Below are positions 33,969-43,331 of a stretch of DNA of 64,000 nt, piece by piece. Position numbers and translations under genes: made by a program. The DNA comes from an uncultured Bilophila sp. (GTDB lineage Bacteria; Desulfobacterota; Desulfovibrionia; Desulfovibrionales; Desulfovibrionaceae): the NCBI GenBank assembly GCA_902373525.1, contig CABKMN010000001.1, positions 124,001 to 188,000 of the forward strand. Reading direction: 5' to 3'. The notes under the pieces were generated by a model. It was not told where the DNA came from, did no database searches, and saw only the letters and a list, made by a program, of their open reading frames with translations. Numbering within the stretch: position 1 is the first letter of the stretch; each line of letters begins with the position of its first letter.

Positions 33969-35441
33969 TTAGCTGAACAGCACGCTCAGGTTGTCGGTGT
34001 CGAATTCAAAGATGCCGTCGATCTCGCGGTTCGCGGGCGGCGGGGTGATCCGCAGGTGGAACCGGGCGATGCCGTCGATGAGATCGGTCGTCGGATTGTC
34101 CGACTCGTCAAAGGAAATGGAACCGCCGAGGATCATCTCGCGGGCCGCGTAGCCGTCCAGACGGATTTGCTCGCTTTTCAGGATGGTCTGAATCTGGCGG
34201 CGGGTCAGCGGGTTGTCCACTTTCTGGAAGTACGTCAGGATGAACGTGTTCTGGTACCAGTTGAAGAACCGGCGGACGGCGTCCTGACAATCCTTGGGAT
34301 CGGTGTTCGAGGGGTACGCGCTCATGCGCCCGCCCCACGACTTCATGCCGCCGTCCCAATTCACGGCGGTGTAGATGCCCTCGCCGTTCAGGTAGTTGCA
34401 TTTGTCGAGGCCGAGGAAAAGCTCCTTCCAGCCGCCCTCCTCCTTTTCGTCGGGATAGCCGATGCCGGTGATCTCCAGCCGCTTGTTCGAGGGGCTGGCG
34501 TAGGGAACGCCGTCATGGTCGTAATCCGTCTGCGAGATAAGCCCGGCGAGGTGCGTGGCGAGGCCGAACACGCGGTCCCCGAGCTTCACCTTGGGCCAGC
34601 AGACGATCAGCAGCTCATCCGAAAGGTTGTTGTTCTGCTTGTAGGCGGGAACATCCGTGTACTTCTTGACCCCGTGCTCGCCTTCGGTCGGGATGTCCGC
34701 GAGGGCGACGGCCTTGAACAGCCCGTTGACGCCGTCCGCCTTCGCCGCCATGACCACGGCCACGGCGGGGTCTTCGGAGAAGCGCGGGGCAAGGATGCTG
34801 CCCGGCACCACCCGGAACTGCGGGAACACGGAATCAATCAGTTCCAGCCCTTCCGGGTCGCCCGTGGATTCGTTGATGCCGCCGATGACGTCCGCGCTGT
34901 CCACGAGCGACACGTCCGCGTGGTCGTACCCGGCGGTCACGGTCGCCTCGGCGGGAAGGCTCCCGCCGTCGATGCGGGACAACTCCCCGGTGATCGGGTT
35001 CAGCGCGTAGTCGGTGTCCTCAACGTAGGTCGTCGAGCTTTCCGCGTTTTTCAGCACCAGCTTGGAAACGGAGCCGTGCTTGAGCGAGGCCGCGCCCTTC
35101 GCGTCGAAGCTCACGGCCTCGCCGCTCACGCTCGTCCTGTGGACGGCGGGGTCGAAGACGTTGCAGACCACCAGCGGCGCACCCCGGTACAGCGAAAAAT
35201 GGCTGTACGCGAGTTCCTGCAAGCTGTACTTGTTGAAGTTTTCCTCGTCCCACCCCATTTCAGAGACGAACTCGTCGTACGAATAATACATGCGGAGCCG
35301 GTTCACGTAGCGGGGCTTGCCCGCTTCGAGACGGTCAACCGCCGCCGTGCCGACCGCGAAGACCACGTTGCTGTCCACGGAACGGGCCGGGAGGATGCTC
35401 GTGGGCAGTTCGCTGGTGTAAACGCCGTGTTTGAAAGCCAT
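33969..35441 (-). CDS. FI: Major tail sheath protein (FI)
   Basis: A 490-residue sheath protein, directly before the tube gene. Family patterns include the start MAFKHGVYTSELPTSI, the SKRLEITGIG-type segment and a C-terminal PPANREIDGIFEFD. Contraction of this sheath drives DNA injection. Confidence 0.9.
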   Translation of the reverse strand: MAFKHGVYTSELPTSILPARSVDSNVVFAVGTAAVDRLEAGKPRYVNRLRMYYSYDEFVSEMGWDEENFNKYSLQELAYSHFSLYRGAPLVVCNVFDPAVHRTSVSGEAVSFDAKGAASLKHGSVSKLVLKNAESSTTYVEDTDYALNPITGELSRIDGGSLPAEATVTAGYDHADVSLVDSADVIGGINESTGDPEGLELIDSVFPQFRVVPGSILAPRFSEDPAVAVVMAAKADGVNGLFKAVALADIPTEGEHGVKKYTDVPAYKQNNNLSDELLIVCWPKVKLGDRVFGLATHLAGLISQTDYDHDGVPYASPSNKRLEITGIGYPDEKEEGGWKELFLGLDKCNYLNGEGIYTAVNWDGGMKSWGGRMSAYPSNTDPKDCQDAVRRFFNWYQNTFILTYFQKVDNPLTRRQIQTILKSEQIRLDGYAAREMILGGSISFDESDNPTTDLIDGIARFHLRITPPPANREIDGIFEFDTDNLSVLFS

Positions 35442-35444
35442 AGC

Positions 35445-35783
35445 CTACTCCTTGGCCTTCCGCGCCTTGCGGCTGGCCTCGCTGATGGTTTTGAAAAGCC
35501 GCTGCATGCCGCTGCCCGTTTCACGGAGCCGGCGGCGGGTTTGTGCCAGCTCCTCCACCGGGACGAAGAGCCTTTTCAGGTCCGGGTTGGCCTCGATGAC
35601 GGCGGCAAGCTGCGGAAACGGTTCGCCGCGCAGAACGGCGCTGGTCCGCAGGGGCAGGCCGAACGGCCTGTCCGGGCCGACATACACGGCCAACGTCTGC
35701 TTCCGGCGGGCCAGCAGTTCCGGGGAAGGCTTCTCGCTTCTCTCCGGGACCTTCCGTACTTTGGGCAATTCCTGTTCACTCAT
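35445..35783 (-). CDS. Small tail protein before the sheath gene
   Basis: A 112-residue basic protein (LAVYVGPDRPFGLPLRTSAV, RLFVPVEELAQTRRRL). Its position corresponds to small proteins of unknown role upstream of sheath genes in Mu- and P2-like phages. It starts eight bases inside the preceding gene. Confidence 0.6.
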   Translation of the reverse strand: MSEQELPKVRKVPERSEKPSPELLARRKQTLAVYVGPDRPFGLPLRTSAVLRGEPFPQLAAVIEANPDLKRLFVPVEELAQTRRRLRETGSGMQRLFKTISEASRKARKAKE

Positions 35784-36273
35784 AGCTGTGCTCCTCCAAC
35801 GTGCCGCCCAACGAAGTGGACGGGATAACGTACTGATATTCGGGGTAAAGGGTTGCAAGGTGGTACTCCATCCACTGTTTTTCCGGGTCGGGGACGGACG
35901 CCTTGAGAGGAAGCGCCAACTCAAACTTTTGGGCGACGACCCGATTCCGGCGCAGGACGGCCCGCGTCCAGTCGAGCAGTTCCGCAAGGATCAGACCGGC
36001 CTGTTCCTGACTCTCCGGCGCGTACAGACCGAGCACCAGCGCCAGCGTTTCCCGGCCTTCCGCGCCGCCGTAGATATCCGCGCCCTCGTTGATGTCGCCG
36101 CCGACCCACCGGACGCAGATGAACGGGTACGTCCTTCTCCCCTGCTCGTCGGGCAAACCGTGAAGAAACACTTCAAGGTCCTCGCGGGAACCGCCCGGCG
36201 CGGGGAAGGGATAGTCCTTCATCGCCTCGATCAGCAGTTCCTTGACCGACAACAGCAACTCTTTGCTTTTCAT
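35776..36273 (-). CDS. Tail terminator / completion-like protein
   Basis: A 165-residue protein located between the gpZ-like gene and the sheath region, where tail terminators (lambda gpU-like, Gp37) lie. The pattern EVFLHGLPDEQGRRTYPFIC then a conserved acidic middle fits the Gp37-type group. Assignment mainly by position. Confidence 0.6.
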   Translation of the reverse strand: MKSKELLLSVKELLIEAMKDYPFPAPGGSREDLEVFLHGLPDEQGRRTYPFICVRWVGGDINEGADIYGGAEGRETLALVLGLYAPESQEQAGLILAELLDWTRAVLRRNRVVAQKFELALPLKASVPDPEKQWMEYHLATLYPEYQYVIPSTSLGGTLEEHSYE

Positions 36274-36959
36274 CGCATTTTCCCTTGTGAAGCCAGTTTG
36301 GTGATGCGAAAGTCGATCTCGTGCTTCAAAACGTCGATGAAACGTTTTTTACTTTTGTCCCCAACCTGACCGGCCACATCATCAAAAACCGCAAAATATT
36401 GTACAGGATAGCCCTTCACCCAAATGAGCGTCGGGACAGAGCGCCCTTGCCAACGGTGACGCCGACCAAGTTTTTCAACCATGAAACGCAACTTCCCGGA
36501 CTTCCCACGCAGTACAAAACCCTCGGAACGGCCTGAGGATTTTCCCCAATGCTGTACCGGCCTGCCGGGGCCGAGCTTGAATCCGGCGCGGGAAACCTTC
36601 TCCCTCGGCATGCCCTTGGGACGTGTCGGACGGTCGGGCACCAGCTTGTAGGCATCAAGAGGCATCTTGCGCCCGCTTATCCTGATGACTCCGAAAACGC
36701 TGCTCCGATCATCCACTTTATAGCGCCGATCATGTGCAGCTTTTTTCTTGCCGAACATTTGCACGGGGAGAATCGCTTCGCGGATCATTGATTTTTGGAG
36801 ATAGGAGACTTTGGCGATCTCATTCGTCAGCTCCTTGCGCGCGGTCATGAGCGAACGTTTTACGGCCTGCCACATCGCGCCCTGACATTCCTTCGGGAAG
36901 CCGTTCAAAGTACCCAACAAGTAGGCCACATCTTTCTGGGATACCTCAATTTTGATCAT
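36270..36959 (-). CDS. Minor tail protein Z-like
   Basis: A 229-residue basic protein whose N-terminal helix (LNGFPKECQGAMWQAVKRSL) and WVKGYPVQYFAVFDDV region fit the gpZ family that completes the head-tail junction. Confidence 0.75.
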   Translation of the reverse strand: MIKIEVSQKDVAYLLGTLNGFPKECQGAMWQAVKRSLMTARKELTNEIAKVSYLQKSMIREAILPVQMFGKKKAAHDRRYKVDDRSSVFGVIRISGRKMPLDAYKLVPDRPTRPKGMPREKVSRAGFKLGPGRPVQHWGKSSGRSEGFVLRGKSGKLRFMVEKLGRRHRWQGRSVPTLIWVKGYPVQYFAVFDDVAGQVGDKSKKRFIDVLKHEIDFRITKLASQGKMR

Positions 36960-37276
36960 GCCGCCTCCCGATACAGCCGGATGGTTCGCAGCGCCTCACG
37001 GTCGGCGGTGGCCACGAACCAGCGTTCGCCGTTGAACGTTACGCTCGTGCCGGGGGTCAGCTCGTCCGGGAAGTCGGACAGGGCCACGGACAGCACCACG
37101 AGCCTGTGGGAAACGCCGGGCCTGTCGTCCGCTTCGGGCCATGCCGTTTCCGGCCTGTCCACCACGGCGTCGAGGGTCCGCCCCTCCAGCGTGACGGATT
37201 CCGCGAACTCCGTGGGGTTCAGGAAAACCGAACGGATTTCCCGGTCCAGAATGTCCTTGAAAAAGCTCCCGCTCAT
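36956..37276 (-). CDS. Head-tail joining protein (FII-like of lambda)
   Basis: A 106-residue protein (MSGSFFKDILDREIRSVF, NPTEFAESVTLEG), the pattern of head-tail connector proteins with an added hammerhead-like fold (VTFNGERWFVATA). It overlaps the next gene by four bases on either side. Confidence 0.7.
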   Translation of the reverse strand: MSGSFFKDILDREIRSVFLNPTEFAESVTLEGRTLDAVVDRPETAWPEADDRPGVSHRLVVLSVALSDFPDELTPGTSVTFNGERWFVATADREALRTIRLYREAA

Positions 37277-37575
37277 GAACGCCCTCCCCGCTCCTGCAAC
37301 AACGCCTCGGTCCGGGCCATGCGTTCGCTGAGTTCCTGCATGGCCTCTTCGCAGTCGTCCAGCCTTTCGTGGACGCGCGCCACCGTCAGACGGCAATCAT
37401 CAATGTGGACGAGCTTCACCCGGTGTTTGCTCAATTCAGACAAATCGGAAGCGATGCCCCGTACCTCCTGCCTGAGCGTCAGGAACACATAGACGACGAG
37501 CGCAATGATCAGCATGAACAGAGTGCCGTTGATGGCCGTCGAGTAGACCAGCAGCGTTTCCGTGGTCAGCGGCAT
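37273..37575 (-). CDS. Membrane-anchored coiled-coil protein (spanin-like)
   Basis: A 100-residue protein with an N-terminal transmembrane helix (about 14-33, INGTLFMLIIALVVYVFL) and a charged helical tail (LDDCEEAMQELSERMART), the layout of DUF2730 proteins and of inner-membrane spanins. It follows a small lipoprotein-like gene, so the pair could be the spanin complex. Confidence 0.6.
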   Translation of the reverse strand: MPLTTETLLVYSTAINGTLFMLIIALVVYVFLTLRQEVRGIASDLSELSKHRVKLVHIDDCRLTVARVHERLDDCEEAMQELSERMARTEALLQERGGRS

Positions 37576-37868
37576 AGTTCCTCCGCGTATTCAATCCAGA
37601 GCAGCAGCTCCGCGCCCTCGTGTGCCGGAAGGTGAATCCATTCACCCTCCACCTGTTCCCAACGACCGTTTTCTTCGTAAGCCCACGCCTCAGTGGTGAT
37701 CGCCCCCGGCGTCATCGGCGCGGGAGGCGCGCTTGTCAGTGCCCCCGAACTTCCGCAGCCATGCAGAGCCGCCGTCAGAGCGCACAGCGCCCACACGGGA
37801 ACGGCGGCGGTATTCCCAAAAACCTTCAAGAACCAGTTGAAGGATGCGGACGAGGGCCGACCACGCAT
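37566..37868 (-). CDS. Small lipoprotein-like lysis protein (possible outer spanin)
   Basis: A 100-residue protein with a hydrophobic segment (about 22-37) followed by LHGCGSSG, a non-canonical lipobox, and a Pro-rich stretch. Its position after the holin in the lysis cassette suggests an outer-membrane spanin. It overlaps the following gene by ten bases. Confidence 0.5.
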   Translation of the reverse strand: MRGRPSSASFNWFLKVFGNTAAVPVWALCALTAALHGCGSSGALTSAPPAPMTPGAITTEAWAYEENGRWEQVEGEWIHLPAHEGAELLLWIEYAEELCR

Positions 37869-38083
37869 CACTGGCCGCCATTGCCCGCGTCGTCGGCGTT
37901 TTTGGCCTTGCCCTTGTTGCAGCCGATCCAGTTCAGCAACTCGTAGACAATCCGGTACACCATGCCGGACCGTTCCGTGGGCGCGGGCATGAACGCGCAG
38001 ATGAACGCGCAGACGCCGGAAACGGCGGCCATGCCCAACGCGACGACGCCGGACTGGGAATCCATCAGCGTTGCGAAATCCAT
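37868..38083 (-). CDS. Holin-like membrane protein
   Basis: A 71-residue protein with a strong hydrophobic segment (about 14-33, VVALGMAAVSGVCAFICAF) and a second weaker one. GGAGG lies seven bases before the ATG at 38083. It stands directly after the endolysin gene, so a holin is the likely role. Confidence 0.65.
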   Translation of the reverse strand: MDFATLMDSQSGVVALGMAAVSGVCAFICAFMPAPTERSGMVYRIVYELLNWIGCNKGKAKNADDAGNGGQ

Positions 38084-38715
38084 CAAAAAACCTCCTGCCC
38101 GGGGTCATAGGTGCGCGTCGGCCAGCCGCCGACGCAGAATTTCCGCAGCGGGAAACGGTTCGCCGCGCTGTTCACATAGTGCGCGCCCTGCATGCAGTTC
38201 ATGAGATGCACGATGCGCCGGGCGTCGTTCCGGGAAAGGACGAGGGACAGGGCCGAAAGCGTCTTCGGGCCGACCACGCCGTCCGTCTGGAGATCGTCGA
38301 ACAGGCGCGCGCCGTCCGCGCTGCCGTCCTTGCGCCAGTTGAAGGCGTTGCACAGCCGTTGCAGGTAACGCCCCATACCCGCCTTGCCGAGGTTCACGGC
38401 CTGCTCGAACAGCTCGTCGGCCACGATCTGCTCGAACCGTTCGAGCCCGAGCTTGTCCCACCACTCTTTCCTGTACCAACCCTTGACGTATCCGGTGAGG
38501 CTCGGAATCCCCATAAGATGCGTGGAGAAGGCGGCCTTGCCCTTCTTGTAGGAGGGATGGCTCTTTTCCCGGTCGATGACGGGCCAGATCGGTTCGTTCG
38601 GGAAGAAGTTGCGGGCGCACCCGCGGAACGTCTCCCCGCCCTTGTCGCCGGAGTCGTGCGTCCAGCCGCCTTCCCATTTCGCGACGGGTGCGTAGGCGAG
38701 ATCAAAATCGGCCAT
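38083..38715 (-). CDS. Endolysin (glycosyl hydrolase 108 type)
   Basis: A 210-residue muramidase-like enzyme. The catalytic glutamate is E15 in KWEGGWT, with D-G-GGETFRG following. The C-terminal half contains the NWRKDGSADGARLFDDLQTDG-type peptidoglycan-binding segment. It cuts the glycan strands at lysis. Unusually, the lysis genes lie inside the structural operon between capsid and joining genes. Confidence 0.85.
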   Translation of the reverse strand: MADFDLAYAPVAKWEGGWTHDSGDKGGETFRGCARNFFPNEPIWPVIDREKSHPSYKKGKAAFSTHLMGIPSLTGYVKGWYRKEWWDKLGLERFEQIVADELFEQAVNLGKAGMGRYLQRLCNAFNWRKDGSADGARLFDDLQTDGVVGPKTLSALSLVLSRNDARRIVHLMNCMQGAHYVNSAANRFPLRKFCVGGWPTRTYDPGQEVF

Positions 38716-38717
38716 AG

Positions 38718-39734
38718 CTACGCCGCCTTGAAGGTCAGCTCGATCAGAGCTTCGGGGTACGTGCAGAGCGTGAGCGGGTTGGACTGGACTTCCAGATCAA
38801 AACCGCGTCCCTTGGGCTTCTCGTCCATGCGGGCGTAGTATTCGAGGCCGATGGTATTGACCGTCTCCATCCAATCGGCGGGCGCGTGGTACTGCTTGAA
38901 GATGCCGGGGCCGACAGGATAAACGTGGCCCTTCCTTGCCTCGACCATCGTCTGGCCGCCCACCACGTCGGAACGCTCCACAAACGTCAGGCCGCCGTAG
39001 GTAAAGCCGCGCTTGCGGTAGTCGTTGTCCCCGAAGCTCTGCTGATTGGAGAGCCATCTTTCAAAGTATTCCCGCACCAGCTTGTGGGACGTCAGCATGT
39101 CGTAGGCGTCCGAGCCGATGATGCACTCGATATGACTGAACGGCGTGCCGCCCATCGCGGCCTCGACATGCCGCTTGGCCTTGAGGATGCTCGTCAGAAT
39201 GGGGTTCGCATCGTCGGCGGTCGTCTTGGGGAACGAAATGTCCAGCGTCTTCTTGGTGACGCCGAACGTCTTGAAGATATCGTGCAGGACGGTCTGGTTG
39301 TCGTCCGCATCGAGCACCACGCCCTTGACGGCTCCGAGCCTGTGAAACTCCATCGTCGCCGCCAAGTTGTCCTTCAACTGCTGCATCTTGTCGTTGTAGA
39401 CTTCGGCAACGGAGACCGGCTCGGTGGAGCCGAACCCGCGCACGTCCTGAAGGTCTTCGGGGGCCAGCGCGTCGGACATGGCGAGATGCGCGCAGGAAAG
39501 GTGCTTCCATTCCCGTTTGGCCCCGCGACCGGCAAGGCTCTCCGGGGCGGTATTGCGCTCCGAGTCCCCGATCAACACGATGCGGCCTTTCCTGATGTCA
39601 AGGGAAACGGTCGTGGTCTTCACGCCCTTCACCTCGAACAGCGACTTGAAAAAGAAGGGACGCGCGGGCAGTTTGTTGATCGCCGCCGTCATTTCGGTGC
39701 ACTCGAACACCGTGGGATAGTTCTGTGTGGGCAT
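38718..39734 (-). CDS. E: Major capsid protein (lambda E-like)
   Basis: A 338-residue lambda-type capsid protein (FFKSLFEVKGVKTTTVSLD near the start, IECIIGSDAYDMLTSHKLV). It forms the icosahedral head with the decoration protein encoded just before it. Confidence 0.9.
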   Translation of the reverse strand: MPTQNYPTVFECTEMTAAINKLPARPFFFKSLFEVKGVKTTTVSLDIRKGRIVLIGDSERNTAPESLAGRGAKREWKHLSCAHLAMSDALAPEDLQDVRGFGSTEPVSVAEVYNDKMQQLKDNLAATMEFHRLGAVKGVVLDADDNQTVLHDIFKTFGVTKKTLDISFPKTTADDANPILTSILKAKRHVEAAMGGTPFSHIECIIGSDAYDMLTSHKLVREYFERWLSNQQSFGDNDYRKRGFTYGGLTFVERSDVVGGQTMVEARKGHVYPVGPGIFKQYHAPADWMETVNTIGLEYYARMDEKPKGRGFDLEVQSNPLTLCTYPEALIELTFKAA

Positions 39735-39737
39735 GGG

Positions 39738-40127
39738 TTACTCCTTGATGACGATGCCGAGATCGGACAGGGCCAGCTTCGCCTCGGCCTGCAACGTGGT
39801 GACGCTGGCGTCGAACCTGAGGGCCGCGCCGTTCAGGATGGCCCCGCGACGGATGATGGTTCCAGTCTGATCGGATTCGCTGGCAGGAAGCCCCGTAATG
39901 AGCACGGCGATGGGATCGCCGCCCAGCTTTTGGGCTTCCGAAACCGTGGATTCCGTCAACGGCTTGTACTTTCCGGCTTCGCGCGTCAGCACGAGGCCGA
40001 ACGGCAGTTCCTTTTCCGAAGCCGCCAATGTCACCACCTCGCGGCTCCACTCGTAGTTCAGCTCATGCAGGACCAGTTCCGAAAAATCCGGCCCCATGAC
40101 TTCGGTATTGACGATGATCTTGGACAT
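39738..40127 (-). CDS. D: Head decoration protein (lambda D-like)
   Basis: A 129-residue protein that caps the expanded capsid at its threefold points. The position directly upstream of the capsid gene and the pattern GDPIAVLITGLPASESDQTG, IIRRGAILNGAAL match the Hdpro/gpD family. Confidence 0.8.
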   Translation of the reverse strand: MSKIIVNTEVMGPDFSELVLHELNYEWSREVVTLAASEKELPFGLVLTREAGKYKPLTESTVSEAQKLGGDPIAVLITGLPASESDQTGTIIRRGAILNGAALRFDASVTTLQAEAKLALSDLGIVIKE

Positions 40128-40136
40128 GACGTCTCC

Positions 40137-41342
40137 TTATTCCGCGGCCTGAGCGCGACGTTCGGCGTCGGCCAGCAGCGGGCTTTTCGCGGTTGCCGCG
40201 GGAACCGTCCCCGGCGCGGCAGTCACGGGCTGCTGATGCGCGCCCTGAATCGCGGCGAGCATCCGCTCACGGCTTTTCGCCTCGGCGTCCTCCCGCACGG
40301 GGGCTTCGGCCTTCGCCAGCAGGGGCGCGACGGAGGCGATCTGCTCGGCGTTCATCCCGGCGGCCCGGAGGGTGTTCAGCGTCGTCTCGACGCGCCCCGC
40401 CGTCTCATCGCCCGTCACGGCCTTCACCACGGCGAGCGCGCCGGCCACGGCATCGGCCACCGCCTTGTCCACGTTCGTCCTGTTCTCGGCCTCGGCCTTC
40501 AGCCTGCCTTCGGCCAGCAGCGCGTCCACCAGTTCCGGGGACTGCGCGGCGAGTTCTTCTCTGGTCATCTGTGCCTCCACAGCGAGTTTGCGGATCGCGG
40601 CGTCGCGATCCCTGACGATATCGGTGACGAGGCCGAGTTCCCGCGCGGGCTGCGCCAGCAGAAGCTGCGCCTCGCCCCACAGTTGCGGGTCCGCCGTCAG
40701 CCCCATGTGACGGCCCACGTCGGCCTTGAAAATCCCGTGCAGGGTGTTGATGCGTTCCTGAAAATACCGGCGCTCCTCGTCGGTCAGCTCGCCGCCCTGC
40801 CCTGCGGCCTTCCACTTCCCGCCGGTGATGGTCACGGTGGAAATGCCCCATTTCTCCTCAAGTTTCGCGTAGCTGGTGATCGTCATGATCACCCCGATGC
40901 TGCCGACCGTAGCGGTCAGGGGTGCGTAGACCGTGCCCGTGGACGCCGCCAGCCAGTACGCGGCGGACGCACACAGGCCGTTGGCGTAGGCGGCGCAACG
41001 CTTCTTCGTCCGGGCCTCGGCTATGGCGTCGGCAAGCTCCTTCGTGCCCGCCACGACGCCGCCCGGACTGTTGACGTCGAACAGGATGGCCCGGACGGAA
41101 GGATCGGCGAGCGCGGCCTTCAACGTCGAGGCCACGGCATCCTGCCCGGTTCCGTACCAGCCCTGCTCCCTGACGATTGGCCCGGATACCGGGATGACGG
41201 CGACGCCGCCGACAAGCTCGTAGCGGCTCCCGTTTTCACCGGCCTCTCCGCCGATGGAGGCTTGCGAAACCGCTTTTGCCGAGGCCAGCTCGGACAGCAC
41301 CCGCTCCGCCATTTCAAAGGGCAACGCCCAAAGCTCATTCAT
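40137..41342 (-). CDS. C: Head maturation protease / scaffold (S49, lambda C-like)
   Basis: A 401-residue S49-family peptidase. FDVNSPGGVVAGT (88-100) and the catalytic serine in CASAAYWLAAS (S126) are typical. The C-terminal Ala/Glu-rich part (about 270-400) probably includes an internal scaffold analogous to lambda Nu3. It overlaps the portal stop by eight bases. Confidence 0.85.
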   Translation of the reverse strand: MNELWALPFEMAERVLSELASAKAVSQASIGGEAGENGSRYELVGGVAVIPVSGPIVREQGWYGTGQDAVASTLKAALADPSVRAILFDVNSPGGVVAGTKELADAIAEARTKKRCAAYANGLCASAAYWLAASTGTVYAPLTATVGSIGVIMTITSYAKLEEKWGISTVTITGGKWKAAGQGGELTDEERRYFQERINTLHGIFKADVGRHMGLTADPQLWGEAQLLLAQPARELGLVTDIVRDRDAAIRKLAVEAQMTREELAAQSPELVDALLAEGRLKAEAENRTNVDKAVADAVAGALAVVKAVTGDETAGRVETTLNTLRAAGMNAEQIASVAPLLAKAEAPVREDAEAKSRERMLAAIQGAHQQPVTAAPGTVPAATAKSPLLADAERRAQAAE

Positions 41343-42948
41343 CGTCTTCTCCCGTTTGCTCTTCGGGGGCCTCGCCCTCCGGCTTTTCGTCGTCTTCCGA
41401 TGCCGCGCCCTTGCCCGGCTTCGCCGTCTTCGTGCCGAGGTTCAGCGGGCCGAGCAGAGACAGCAGGGGGGATTCCTCAAGCATCCGGGCATACCCCTCG
41501 TCGAAGTCCCTGCCCGTTTCGGCCCATGCCTCGCCGTAGGTCATCAGGCGGTTTTGCAGGGCGAGGATGGTGGCCGTGATCTCCTTCACCGGGTCCACGA
41601 ACCCGCGCGAGGGGCCGATCCAGTCGGCGTTGCACCAGAATGTGCGGGCCTCGTAGAAGCCCGGCGCGCCTTTCGGAAGCTCGAACATCCCGCGAAGGAA
41701 CGCCTCCTCCATGACCATCTCGTAGACGGGCTGGCAGTAGAGACGCCCGAACCAGTTACGGTAGAAGCTGTAGAGCTTCCACGCCTCGTTCAGCGCGGCG
41801 CGGGCGGAACTGTAGTTGGTCTTGGAAAAATCCTTCGTCAGCGATTCGTAGGGGATGCCCACGGACGCCGCCGTCGCCCGCAATACGATGTCCACGAACG
41901 CCTGAAAGTTGGCCGAGGGGCGCTTCGACTCCAGCACGTACGGCTTCTCGTTGGCCGCGCCGTACATGAACTGACCGGGCTGGACATTCTGGACGGGAGC
42001 CTTCCCTTCCTGTTCGCCGTCCTCTCCCGGAACCTGTTCCCGGACGTAATCGGGAAGCTGCACGCCGTTGTTTTCCAGCGCGACGAACACCGGGAACGAC
42101 GCCGCGATGACCTGCGCGAACAGCTCGTAGCTGATGGCGTCGGACAGGTTGCGGAACAGCTCGATGCCCTTGGAAAACGCCGAGACGCCGCGCACCTGCT
42201 CGTCCGTCTCGTGCCGGAACAGATGGAACACGTTCGGACGGTGGCCGATGCGGGACGGAACGTAGGTGAAGTCCGTCTCCAGCAGCGCGCTCCGCTCCAC
42301 GGGCAGGTACGCGGCTGCCGGGGACGCCTTGGGCGTCGCCAGCCAGTAGCCTTCCGGCCTGCCGTACTCGGACAGGCGCACGCCGTCATGGACATACGGA
42401 TCGCTCTCCATCCCGCCCGGCGTCATCAGCCGGGCCGGGGCCAGCGTCTGGAGCGCGAACGAAAACGCGCGCCCCTGCCGTTCGCACGCCTCCTCCCCGA
42501 ACATCACCGCCAGATGCAGCATCTCGCCCATGCTCAACATGGTGCGGATGCCGAGATTCTGGAGGTCGGCGAAGTGGCATTGCCCGCGAACGTCGGCTTC
42601 GGACGTCCAGAGCGCAAAGGCCCATTCCATCCGTTTGCCGAGTTCGCGGGCGCTCTCGGAGGGGATGCCGAGCATGTCGGCGGGGATGCTCGCCTTCGGG
42701 ACAAGGCCCGTCCCGATGGCGTTGCCCGAAATGGCTTCGACGGCGGAATGCGCCGCCCAGTCGTTCGCGGCGAGGTCGGCGGCACGGCGCTGCATGACGC
42801 CGCGTTCGCGGCTCTCCCCCTCGCGGGAAAGCACCTGCGGACCGCGCCAGCCGGAAAGGGAACCGCGGAACGCCCCGGCATCGCGGGACGCCCGCGCGCT
42901 CATACGAGCCGTGGAGACGGGATTGCCGAACGGATCGAACAGCGCCAT
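41335..42948 (-). CDS. B: Portal protein (lambda B-like)
   Basis: A 537-residue lambda-type portal (DLAANDWAAHSAVEAISGN, SYELFAQVIAASFPVFVAL). It forms the 12-fold ring through which DNA enters. The C-terminal tail is acidic. Confidence 0.9.
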   Translation of the reverse strand: MALFDPFGNPVSTARMSARASRDAGAFRGSLSGWRGPQVLSREGESRERGVMQRRAADLAANDWAAHSAVEAISGNAIGTGLVPKASIPADMLGIPSESARELGKRMEWAFALWTSEADVRGQCHFADLQNLGIRTMLSMGEMLHLAVMFGEEACERQGRAFSFALQTLAPARLMTPGGMESDPYVHDGVRLSEYGRPEGYWLATPKASPAAAYLPVERSALLETDFTYVPSRIGHRPNVFHLFRHETDEQVRGVSAFSKGIELFRNLSDAISYELFAQVIAASFPVFVALENNGVQLPDYVREQVPGEDGEQEGKAPVQNVQPGQFMYGAANEKPYVLESKRPSANFQAFVDIVLRATAASVGIPYESLTKDFSKTNYSSARAALNEAWKLYSFYRNWFGRLYCQPVYEMVMEEAFLRGMFELPKGAPGFYEARTFWCNADWIGPSRGFVDPVKEITATILALQNRLMTYGEAWAETGRDFDEGYARMLEESPLLSLLGPLNLGTKTAKPGKGAASEDDEKPEGEAPEEQTGEDDE

Positions 42949-42951
42949 GCC

Positions 42952-43179
42952 TTACCTCCTCGTCCTTGCAAGAACGATGACGGGGCCACGGCGTCCGGTC
43001 TCCAGCGCGGCAAGCTCGCCCTGAAGGTACGCAAGCTGCTGGCGGATATCGGGAAGATCGTACCGGGTCAGGGTGCGGCCCTGCACCGTATACGACTTGC
43101 CCGTGGACGCCGCCTTGTATGCGGCCTTCCAACAGGCGATCAGTTCGAGGAGTTCTTCGCGTGTCCAGATCGTGCTCAT
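42952..43179 (-). CDS. Head completion protein W-like (DUF6148)
   Basis: A 75-residue protein (WTREELLELIACWKAAYKA, GRTLTRYDLPDIRQQL) of the gpW/DUF6148 group, directly before the portal gene. The ATG at 43179 is used; the longer frame starts in a repeat-rich leader. Since it follows the mqsRA terminator, it needs its own promoter or antitermination. Confidence 0.75.
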   Translation of the reverse strand: MSTIWTREELLELIACWKAAYKAASTGKSYTVQGRTLTRYDLPDIRQQLAYLQGELAALETGRRGPVIVLARTRR

Positions 43180-43216
43180 AGTGCCTATGCACATAGCACA
43201 GAAAAAAACGCATGTC

Positions 43217-43256
43217 TGAGACTGTGGAGACTGTAGAGACTGTGGAGACTGTGGAG
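43217..43256. repeat. Short tandem GACTGTGGA-type repeats
   Basis: Four to five copies of a nine-base unit (GACTGTGGA with one GACTGTAGA) stand in tandem in the gap between mqsA and the gpW-like gene. Confidence 0.8.
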
Positions 43257-43273
43257 ACAAAAAATTTTCAAAA

Positions 43274-43306
43274 AGACGAAAAAAAGCCCGGCGGGGAAGC
43301 CGGACT
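43274..43306 (-). terminator. Terminator after mqsRA
   Basis: An 8-bp stem (43285-43292 with 43299-43306) followed on the minus strand by seven Ts. It lies 26 bases after the mqsA stop, within the structural gene block. Confidence 0.8.
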
Positions 43307-43331
43307 TTTCTGTGCGAACGTGTTCAAGGCA

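Noticed and set aside
43217..43256. A CRISPR array from short direct repeats
   Set aside because: The units are nine bases and contiguous, with no spacers; it is a simple tandem repeat.
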